From a virus: DNA of 38,717 nt. The notes under the pieces were generated by a model that made no database searches, was not told where the DNA came from, and was given only the letters and a program-made list of their open reading frames with translations. Both the position numbers and the translations under genes were made by a program. Positions 30,346 to 37,228 of the stretch are shown here, in pieces. Position 1 is the stretch's first letter, and the number at the start of each line of letters is the position of its first letter. Location of the stretch: positions 1 through 38,717 of IMG/VR virus record IMGVR_UViG_3300045107_000070. One strand, given 5' to 3'.

Positions 30346-33300
30346 ATGGCGAACAAGAGCCAGACCTATCGGTTCAGGGACGGGGACGCGCTGAGCGCGG
30401 AGAACCTCAATAAGAGGTTCTACGATCTCGACGCGCGCCTCGACCCGATCGAGCAGCAGGTCATCTCGTACGAGGACGCGATCCGGCGCGTCACGCAGGA
30501 CGGCATCGAGCGGCTCGACCAGGTGCTCGGGCCGTCGCTGACCCGGATTCAGCGGCTCACCGAGCTTGGCTTCCTGCTCGCCCCGGTCGACCCGGCCTAT
30601 CCGGTCGAGTTCGAGACGGGCGCGGCGACCCTGGTCGTGTCGAACGGGACGGATGATGAGGGCTATCGGGACCTGTTCACCCCGGGGCCGTTCCTGCTGC
30701 TGACCAGCGAGTCGGACCCGGACGTCTGGGCGATCGCCCGGACGCTCGGGTTCGACAAGGCGAGCGGGCAGCTCGACGTCGACATCATCACGGTCTCGGC
30801 CGAGGCCGATGGCGAGACGTTCGACGACGTCTGGATTTCGTCCAACAGCGCGGCGACGACGGCGGCAGACACCATCGTCGACGAGCTCATCGAGATCCGG
30901 AACGCGGCTCAGACCGCGAACACCAACGCCCAGAGCGCCAAGACGGCGGCCCAGGCCAGCCAGTCGGCCGCCGCGACGAGCGCGACCAACGCGGCGACCA
31001 GCGCGTCGGCGGCGGCGGGCTCGGCGACGAGCGCGGCCGGCTCCGCGACGTCGGCGACGAGCAGCGCGTCGACCGCCACGACCCAGGCCACGACGGCGAC
31101 GACGCAGGCCGGGATCGCGACGACCAAGGCGAGCGACGCGGCGACCAGCGCCACGGCGGCGGCCGGCTCCGCGACGTCGGCGTCGGGCAGCGCGACGGCG
31201 GCCGCTGGTTCGGCAACGTCCGCGTCGGGAAGCGCCAGCACTGCGACGACCAAGGCGGGCGAGGCGGCGGCGAGCGCGACCGCGGCGGCCGGCTCGGCGA
31301 CCGCGGCGGCTGGATCGGCCACGGCGGCCGCGGGCAGCGCGACCGCTGCCGCGGCGAGCCTGGCCGCGTTCCAGGCGATCTATTACGGCGCGGCCTCGTC
31401 GGACCCGTCGACCGATCCGAACGGCGGCGCCAGGACGGCCGGCGATCTCTACTACAACACCAGCGCGTCCGAGATGCGGGTGTGGTCCGGCTCGGCCTGG
31501 GTCGCGACCTACCTCCCGGCGAGCGGCTACGCCGTGACGGGCGGGTCGAACGTCTTCCTGTCCGACCAGACCATCCGGCTGAACGACGACGGCGCAACGG
31601 CGGGTCCGGCGCTCAACATCGACCGCAACAGCGCCTCGGCCACGGCGAACGACCTGCTCGGGCTGATCAACTTCCGGGGCCGGGACGACGCCGGGAACGA
31701 TACGATATACGGCCGGATCTCGGCGCTCCTGGTCGCGTCGACCGACACGACCGAGGCCGGGCGCCTGGTCGTCTCGACCATGCAGGCCGGGACGCTGACC
31801 GCCGCCATCAATTTCGGCGCCGGCATCTACAGCCAGGGCGTGACTGGCGGCGACAAGGGCGCCGGCTCGGCCAACTTCCAGACGATCTGGCTGAACGGGA
31901 CCCAGCTCGGCGCCTTTGCGACGGCGACGTCGATCGCGGTCGGGTCGATCACCGGGCTCGGCACCGCGGCGACCGCCAACACCGGGACGTCGGGCGGGAC
32001 GATCCCGCTGCTGAATGCCGCGGCCACTTGGAGCGCGCGGCAGACCTTCAGCACCAGCACCGCGATCGCGGGCGTCTTCACGACCAGCACCACCGGCATC
32101 GTGCTCGACGTCCAGTCGACCGACGCCGGAGCGAGCGCCGGGCCGGATCTCCGGCTCTACCGCAACAGCGCGAGCCCTGCCGCGGCTGACAGCCTGGCTC
32201 GCATCTTCTGGACCGGCAACGACAGCGCCGCCAACGCGACCACCTATATCTCGCTCGTCGGCACGCTGCTGGACCCGACCGACACCAGCGAAGACGCGCA
32301 GCTGGTGCTCAACACGGTGGTGGCCGGCACCCTGACCGCGCAGATGGGCTGGGCGAGCGGCGTCGTCGTCGGATCTCCGACCGGCTCCTACCAGGGCACC
32401 GGCTCTCTGAACGCGCAGGCGATTTTCCAGCAGGGCGTCGCGCTCGGCACCGCCGCGTTCGCCAACACCGGGACGTCGGGCGCTGCGATCCCGCTGCTGA
32501 ACGGCAGCAACACGTTCAGCGGCGCGACGACGTTCAGCGGCGGCTCGGGGGCGCCGGCCACGTTCCAGTGGAGTGACGACGGCGCGGGGGGCGGGCCGAA
32601 CGTCTACCTCGAGCGTGTCAGCCTGACGCCGGCGGCAAATGACCGGCTCGGCTTCCTGTACTGGCGTGGTCGCAACAGCGTCGCGGCCGCGACGGACTAC
32701 GCCTCGATCGACACCAGGATCGACGACCCGGTCTCCGGGTCCGAGGACGCCTCGCTCCTCTTCACGACGATGGGCGGCGGGTCGTTCCTGACCAAGATGT
32801 ATCTTGGCCTCGGCCTCGCCATGCGCGGCGTGTCCGACATGGGCGTCGGCACGATCAACGCGACCGGCTACTACCTGAGCGGCACGGCGTTCGGCAACGC
32901 GGTGACGTTCGCCAAGGCGACGTCGGCGCAGTTCCTCGCCGCGACGGCGGACAAGGTTCTGACCCCGGACAACGTCTGGGGCGCGATGGCCGAGGTCACG
33001 CTGACCGATGGCGCGACGATCTCGTGGGACATGTCGACCGGGGTCGACTTCGTCGTCACGCTGGGCGGCGCCAGGACCCTGGCGAACCCGACCAACACGC
33101 GGGTCGGGCAGAAGGGCCGGCTGCTGATCATCCAGGGCACGGGCGGGTCGAAGACCCTGGCCCTGTCGAGCAACCTCAAGACCGACGGGGGCGGGGGCCT
33201 GACCCTCTCGACCGCGGCCGGCGCGAAGGACTGGTGCTACTACGACGTCCGCAGCTCGACCGAGATCCTGATTACCCAGGCCGCGAAGGCAGCGGCGTAA
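30346..33300 (+). CDS. Tail fibre with Ala/Ser/Thr stalk and triplicated module
   Basis: 984 residues. The N-terminus (TYRFRDGDALSAENLNKRFY) is an attachment domain. About 184-340 is a low-complexity trimeric coiled-coil-like stalk of GSAT/AAAGSAT units. Three related modules follow near 402-525, 584-705 and 739-850, each with a DDGA/TDAG-like start, RNSAS/LERVS and GRxD/GND-like loops, a T/S-E-D or T-E-A turn, and an NG-x-x-LG end. The C-terminal domain (882-984) includes ISWDMSTGVDFVVTLGGART and is likely receptor-proximal. Host range is probably set here. Confidence 0.85.
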   Translation: MANKSQTYRFRDGDALSAENLNKRFYDLDARLDPIEQQVISYEDAIRRVTQDGIERLDQVLGPSLTRIQRLTELGFLLAPVDPAYPVEFETGAATLVVSNGTDDEGYRDLFTPGPFLLLTSESDPDVWAIARTLGFDKASGQLDVDIITVSAEADGETFDDVWISSNSAATTAADTIVDELIEIRNAAQTANTNAQSAKTAAQASQSAAATSATNAATSASAAAGSATSAAGSATSATSSASTATTQATTATTQAGIATTKASDAATSATAAAGSATSASGSATAAAGSATSASGSASTATTKAGEAAASATAAAGSATAAAGSATAAAGSATAAAASLAAFQAIYYGAASSDPSTDPNGGARTAGDLYYNTSASEMRVWSGSAWVATYLPASGYAVTGGSNVFLSDQTIRLNDDGATAGPALNIDRNSASATANDLLGLINFRGRDDAGNDTIYGRISALLVASTDTTEAGRLVVSTMQAGTLTAAINFGAGIYSQGVTGGDKGAGSANFQTIWLNGTQLGAFATATSIAVGSITGLGTAATANTGTSGGTIPLLNAAATWSARQTFSTSTAIAGVFTTSTTGIVLDVQSTDAGASAGPDLRLYRNSASPAAADSLARIFWTGNDSAANATTYISLVGTLLDPTDTSEDAQLVLNTVVAGTLTAQMGWASGVVVGSPTGSYQGTGSLNAQAIFQQGVALGTAAFANTGTSGAAIPLLNGSNTFSGATTFSGGSGAPATFQWSDDGAGGGPNVYLERVSLTPAANDRLGFLYWRGRNSVAAATDYASIDTRIDDPVSGSEDASLLFTTMGGGSFLTKMYLGLGLAMRGVSDMGVGTINATGYYLSGTAFGNAVTFAKATSAQFLAATADKVLTPDNVWGAMAEVTLTDGATISWDMSTGVDFVVTLGGARTLANPTNTRVGQKGRLLIIQGTGGSKTLALSSNLKTDGGGGLTLSTAAGAKDWCYYDVRSSTEILITQAAKAAA

Positions 33301-33302
33301 CC

Positions 33303-33971
33303 ATGATCCCCGGCACCGTGCCTATGCCCGGGGGCGGGTCGAAGCCCCCGATCACGCTCGCGTTCACCGACTCGGACTTCAACAATTCCGACGCCTCGAG
33401 CTACACGTTCACCGCGAAGGCGATCGGCACCGCGTCGGCGACCCGGCGCGTCGTCGTCGGCGTCACGGCCCGGTGGTCCGGATCGGTCGGCACGTACCCG
33501 TCGACCCTGACGGTCGGCGGCGTGACGTGCAACCGGGTCGACCTCCAGACCGACGGCACAAATTGGGCCGCGCTCTACATCGGCAACGTCCCGACCGGGA
33601 CGACCGGCGACGTCGTGATCTCCGGGATGGGGAACCAGCTCAACTGGATCGCGATCGGGGTCTGGGCGCTCGACAACGTGCTCAGCAACACCCCGATCCA
33701 GACCGGCGGCGCGACCGGGTCGAGCACCAGCGCGGCCGGCAACATCAACGTGAAAAAGGACGGCGTCACGATCGCGATCGGGATGCACGCCAACACCGGC
33801 GCGACGACCTGGGCCGGCGTAACCGGGAACTTCGACACGAACACGAACGGCGGGACCCACAAGGCCCACGGCGGCTCGACGACGACGACGGCGGACCAGA
33901 ACCCGCGGACCATCACAGCGTCGTGGGCCAGCTCGACCGGCTACGCCCTGATCACCGCGTCTTGGAGGTAG
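33303..33971 (+). CDS. Hypothetical virion-associated protein, beta-rich
   Basis: 222 residues from ATG 33303-33305; the longer frame starts inside the fibre gene and is a shadow. The sequence (ITLAFTDSDFNNSDASSYTF; RVVVGVTARWSGSVGTYPST; LTVGGVTCNRVDLQTDGTNW) has the alternating hydrophobic, Gly/Thr-rich look of beta-sandwich phage proteins found beside tail fibres in alphaproteobacterial phages. No catalytic motif. Two bases after the fibre stop. May be a fibre tip, a second receptor-binding protein or a fibre-associated cap. Confidence 0.6.
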   Translation: MIPGTVPMPGGGSKPPITLAFTDSDFNNSDASSYTFTAKAIGTASATRRVVVGVTARWSGSVGTYPSTLTVGGVTCNRVDLQTDGTNWAALYIGNVPTGTTGDVVISGMGNQLNWIAIGVWALDNVLSNTPIQTGGATGSSTSAAGNINVKKDGVTIAIGMHANTGATTWAGVTGNFDTNTNGGTHKAHGGSTTTTADQNPRTITASWASSTGYALITASWR

Positions 33972-33975
33972 ACCG

Positions 33976-34470
33976 ATGCTCGCCTATCGCGACGAGAACG
34001 ACACGGCCTGGCTGGCCTGGGACGGGAAGCGGCTCCCGGTGTGGCTCGGCGGCGTCGCGCCGCCGTCCAACGCCGAGCAGGTCATGGCGGACCCGGAGCT
34101 TGCCGCGCTCGGCCTGGCGCGCGTCGTCCAGGACGAGATCCCCGCGGGTCAGGTCGTGACCGGATGGACGTTGATCGACGTCGACGGGGCGCCGCACTAC
34201 TCGCCCGTCACGGTCGACGCGCCGCCGGCGGCGGTCCCTGAGGTCGTGACGAACTTCCAGGCCCGGGCCGCGCTGATGGGCGCCGGCCTGTTCGACGCTG
34301 TCGATCAGGCGATCAAGAACAGCGGCAACCCCGTCGCGGTCCAGGCGTGGGAATACGCAAACGAGGTGACGCGCGGCGGCGCGCTCGTGTCCGAGATGGC
34401 GGTGCAGCTCGCGATCTCGGACGAGGCGATGGACGACCTGTTCCGCGCCGCGGCGGTGATCGAAGCATGA
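33976..34470 (+). CDS. Fibre-associated protein, possibly tail fibre assembly chaperone
   Basis: 164 residues. The N-terminus has repeated Trp-rich strands (ENDTAWLAWDGKRLPVWLGG); the middle holds VVTGWTLIDVDGAPHYSPVT. The C-terminal third, VTNFQARAALMGAGLFDAVD followed by VQAWEYANEVTRGGALVSEM, recurs in small phage proteins downstream of fibre genes. Position after the fibre resembles the tail fibre assembly (tfa/GpG) slot in P2, although overall pattern similarity is slight. Stop overlaps the next start (ATGA). Confidence 0.55.
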   Translation: MLAYRDENDTAWLAWDGKRLPVWLGGVAPPSNAEQVMADPELAALGLARVVQDEIPAGQVVTGWTLIDVDGAPHYSPVTVDAPPAAVPEVVTNFQARAALMGAGLFDAVDQAIKNSGNPVAVQAWEYANEVTRGGALVSEMAVQLAISDEAMDDLFRAAAVIEA

Positions 34471-34805
34471 CGACCGCGGCCGCGCTCGTCGCGCTCTGGC
34501 TCGCGTTCGGCTTCGCCAGGGATAGGTCGGGCCGCTGGCTCGTCGCGGTGGCCTACAACCTGTTCTGCGCCGCGTCGCAGGCCCTCAACGTCATCCTCTA
34601 CGGCGACCCGGACGAGTCGATCTCGGGCCGGCTCGGCAAGGCCCAGCGCGGCGACTTCGGTCGGGCCTGGGCCGTCGCCATGACAGCCCCTCGAGTCCTG
34701 ATCGATTGCCTGAACTGGCCGGTGGGCGGCTGGGGGCACTGCCGGCGCGCGATCGAGGACGACGAAGGCCGGGACGGCGCGTTCCGTCGCCGGACCTTTT
34801 CCTAA
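34467..34805 (+). CDS. Hypothetical membrane-associated phage protein
   Basis: 112 residues, ATG overlapping the previous stop. Hydrophobic stretches at about 2-17 (TTAAALVALWLAFGF) and 24-42 (WLVAVAYNLFCAASQALNVI) could be two membrane helices; the rest is polar (ESISGRLGKAQRGDFGRAWA; HCRRAIEDDEGRDGAFRR). Similar proteins, with an SISxRLGKA-like motif and a C-terminal HC..AIE, are familiar beside fibre genes, but their role is unknown. Holin-like lysis, injection or superinfection functions are conceivable. Confidence 0.55.
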   Translation: MTTAAALVALWLAFGFARDRSGRWLVAVAYNLFCAASQALNVILYGDPDESISGRLGKAQRGDFGRAWAVAMTAPRVLIDCLNWPVGGWGHCRRAIEDDEGRDGAFRRRTFS

Positions 34806-34850
34806 CCGCGCCGCCCGGCGCATCAAGAGCAGCAGCACCAGGAGGCCAGC

Positions 34851-36254
34851 ATGCCCGAACAGTTCCTGCATGGCGTCGAGATCGTCGAGGTCGACGACGG
34901 ACCCCGCCCGATCCGAACGGTCAGGTCGAGCGTGATCGGTATCGTCGGGACCGCGCCCGACGCGGTCGAGGGTGCCTTCCCGCTCAACACGCCCGTCCAG
35001 ATCAACGGGTCGCGCGCCGCGGCGGCAAAGCTCGGCCTAACCGGGACCCTGCCGGTCGCGGTCGACGGTATCCTCGACCAGATCGGCGCGACGATCCTGG
35101 TCGTCAGGGTCGAGGAGGGCGGCGACGACGACGAGACGATGGACAACATCGTCGGCGCGTCGACCGGCCTGACCGGGGTTCACGCCCTGCTGGCGTGCCG
35201 CGCCACGGTCGGGCAGGTCCCGCGGGTCCTCATCGCGCCCGGCTGGACGCACCAGCGGCCTTCTGGCGTCAAGACCATCGCGGTCGGGACCCAGGGGTCC
35301 GGCTACACGTCGGCCCCGGCCGTGTCGTTCACGGGCGGGGGCGGGACCGGCGCCGAGGCGGTCGCGGTCCTGGGGACCGGCGGCAACGCCGGCAAGGTGA
35401 TCGCGGTCAACGTGACCAAGCCCGGTCGGGGCTACACCGCCGCGCCGACCGTCGTCTTTACGGGCGGCGGCGGGACCGGTGCGGCCGCGACGGCGACGAT
35501 CGGCGCCCTGGCGAACCCGGTCGTGGCCGAGCTGGTCGGCATCGCAGACCGGCTCCGCGGGGTCATTATCGCGGACGGGCCGAACAGCGCCGATGCCGCG
35601 GCGATCGACTATGCCGAGGACTTCGGGTCGCGCCGGGTCTACCTGGTCGACCCCTGGGTCTCGGTCCTGTGGGACGGCGACATCATCAACACGCCTGCGA
35701 GCGCGCACGTCGCGGGCCTGATCGCCAGGATCGACGTCGACCGCGGGTTCTGGTGGTCCCCGTCCAACCAGGTGATCAACGGCATCCTCGGTACGTCGCG
35801 CCCGATCGACTTCGCGCTCGGCGACCCGAACAGCCAGGCCAACGCGCTGAACGAGGCGAACGTCGCGACGATCATCCGGGAAGACGGATTCCGGCTCTGG
35901 GGCAACCGGACACTGTCGAGCGATCCTACCTGGGCGTTCCTGTCCGTGGTCCGGACCGCCGACATCATCAAGGACTCGATCCTGCGGGCCCATCTCTGGG
36001 CGGTCGACCGGAACATCACCCGGACCTATCTCGAGGAGGTCAGCGAAGGCGTCAACGCCTACCTGCGGACCCTGACCGCGACCGGCGCGATCCTCGGCGG
36101 GCGCTGCCTGCCGAACCCGGATCTCAACACGCCGGCGAACATCCAGGCCGGCAAGGTCTATTTCGATTTCGACTTCACCCCGCCGTACCCGGCCGAGCAC
36201 GTCATCTTTCAGGCCGCGCTCGTCGGTGACTACATCGAGGAGATCGTGTCGTGA
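34851..36254 (+). CDS. FI: Tail sheath protein FI
   Basis: 467 residues with an AGGAGG ribosome site 7 nt upstream. Start EQFLHGVEIVEVDDGPRPIR and SSVIGIVGTAPDAVEGAFPL are classic contractile sheath sequences; the C-terminal core (FSLPNP-like CLPNPDLNTPANIQAGKVYF, FDFTPPYPAEHVIFQAAL) is equally clear. Between about 140 and 223 an extra segment carries two copies of GYTxAPxVxFTGGGGTGA, absent from P2 FI, which likely forms a surface domain. The GTG of the tube gene overlaps its stop. Confidence 0.95.
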   Translation: MPEQFLHGVEIVEVDDGPRPIRTVRSSVIGIVGTAPDAVEGAFPLNTPVQINGSRAAAAKLGLTGTLPVAVDGILDQIGATILVVRVEEGGDDDETMDNIVGASTGLTGVHALLACRATVGQVPRVLIAPGWTHQRPSGVKTIAVGTQGSGYTSAPAVSFTGGGGTGAEAVAVLGTGGNAGKVIAVNVTKPGRGYTAAPTVVFTGGGGTGAAATATIGALANPVVAELVGIADRLRGVIIADGPNSADAAAIDYAEDFGSRRVYLVDPWVSVLWDGDIINTPASAHVAGLIARIDVDRGFWWSPSNQVINGILGTSRPIDFALGDPNSQANALNEANVATIIREDGFRLWGNRTLSSDPTWAFLSVVRTADIIKDSILRAHLWAVDRNITRTYLEEVSEGVNAYLRTLTATGAILGGRCLPNPDLNTPANIQAGKVYFDFDFTPPYPAEHVIFQAALVGDYIEEIVS

Positions 36255-36751
36255 TCAAGCTGCCCCGCGTCCTAAAGAACCTGAACCTGATCGTCGACGG
36301 CCGCGGCTACGCCGGGCGCGTCGACGAGCTCACCCTGCCCAAGCTGACGTTCAAGACCGAGGACCACCGCGCCGGCGGAATGGACGCCCCGGTCGAGCTT
36401 GAGATGGGGATGGAGCGGCTCGAGGCCTCGTTCGTCCTGTCGGACTACGACGAGGACCTGATCCGCCTGTTCGGCCGGTTCGACGTCCAGATGACGGCCC
36501 GCGGCGCGATCCAGCGCCAGGGCGAGGACGCCGTCGCGGTCGTGGTGCAGATGCGCGGCGGACAGCGCGAGATCGATCCGGGCAACTGGAAGCCCGGCGA
36601 CAAGGCGGTCCAGACCTTCTCGCTCGCCCTGGCCTACTACAAGCTGACGATCGGCGGCCAGGAGATGATCGAGATCGACGTCGCGAACATGGTCCGGAAG
36701 GTCGGCGGGACCGACCAGCTCGCGACCCAGCGGACCGCGCTCGGCCTCTGA
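36251..36751 (+). CDS. FII: Major tail tube protein FII
   Basis: 166 residues from GTG 36251-36253. KLPRVLKNLNLIVDGRGYAG, LTLPKLTFKTEDHRAGGMDA, LEMGMERLEASFVLSDYDED, then YYKLTIGGQEMIEIDVANMV are hallmarks of the P2 FII tube family. Hexamers stack to form the inner tube inside the sheath. Length is near P2 FII (172). Coupled to the sheath gene by a GTGA overlap and followed by a terminator-like hairpin. Confidence 0.95.
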   Translation: MIKLPRVLKNLNLIVDGRGYAGRVDELTLPKLTFKTEDHRAGGMDAPVELEMGMERLEASFVLSDYDEDLIRLFGRFDVQMTARGAIQRQGEDAVAVVVQMRGGQREIDPGNWKPGDKAVQTFSLALAYYKLTIGGQEMIEIDVANMVRKVGGTDQLATQRTALGL

Positions 36752-36768
36752 GGCCCGGCGCGTCACCA

Positions 36769-36796
36769 GGGCGCCGGACCAACCGGCGCCCCTTCT
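36769..36796 (+). terminator. Terminator-like hairpin after the tail tube gene
   Basis: A 9-bp perfect stem, GGGCGCCGG (36769-36777) and CCGGCGCCC (36783-36791), with a 5-nt loop, followed by CTTCTC. The U tract is weak, so it may act as an attenuator between the abundant sheath/tube genes and the low-copy chaperone and tape measure genes, or as a message-end stabiliser. Confidence 0.6.
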
Positions 36797-36809
36797 CATG
36801 GGGGCATAG

Positions 36810-37076
36810 ATGTCGAATATCGCTGCGACGCAGGACTATGTCCTGCAGGTCCCGATCAAGCTCAACGGGGTCGAGACCTCGACCGTGACGGTCCGCCGGC
36901 CGAAGGCCGGGGACCTGCGCCAGATGGACCGGCAGAAGGGTAGCCAGGTCGACAAGACCTTGTACCTGATCGGCCGGCTCTGCGATCTGGCCCCGGCCGA
37001 GGTCGACGAGATCGACGCGGCCGACCTCGAAGGGCTCGGGAAGATCGTCGAGGGTTTTATGCCGGCGCGGGCCTGA
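36810..37076 (+). CDS. E: Tail assembly chaperone GpE
   Basis: 88 residues from ATG 36810-36812, following GGGGG. The sequence (VLQVPIKLNGVETSTVTVRR; PKAGDLRQMDRQKGSQVDKT; LIGRLCDLAPAEVDEIDAAD) is that of the Mu/P2 gp41-GpE tail assembly family. The frame runs over a slippery GGGTTTT near the end and stops at 37074-37076. It lies immediately before the tape measure, where the chaperone and its frameshift extension coat that protein during assembly. Confidence 0.9.
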   Translation: MSNIAATQDYVLQVPIKLNGVETSTVTVRRPKAGDLRQMDRQKGSQVDKTLYLIGRLCDLAPAEVDEIDAADLEGLGKIVEGFMPARA

Positions 37077-37228
37077 CGCCGGAACAGACCCGCTCGTACA
37101 TGGCGGATCTCGCGTTCGTCTTCGGATGGGCGCCGGCCGACATGGACCCGATGGAACCCGACGAACTCCGGGACTGGCGCGACCGGGCTAAGGCTCGATA
37201 CGCGCCGCCCCGGAACAAGGGGGCGTGA
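36810..37228 (+). CDS. E+E': GpE-E' fusion by -1 ribosomal frameshift
   Basis: The heptamer G-GGT-TTT at 37052-37058 is exactly in the X-XXY-YYZ register of gpE. A -1 slip re-reads base 37058 and continues to TGA 37226-37228, adding 56 residues (AGAGLTPEQTRSYMADLAFV and onward to the APPRNKGA end) for a product of about 139. The added part has the conserved FVFGWAPADMDPMEPDEL block of E' proteins and no start of its own with a good ribosome site. It ends in a TGATG overlap with the tape measure. Programmed frameshifting here is conserved across contractile and flexible tails. Confidence 0.85.

Noticed and set aside
30909-31322. Ala/Val-rich minus-strand frame opposite the fibre stalk
   Set aside because: Complement of a low-complexity Ala/Ser/Thr stalk, which naturally gives an apolar antisense frame resembling membrane helices.
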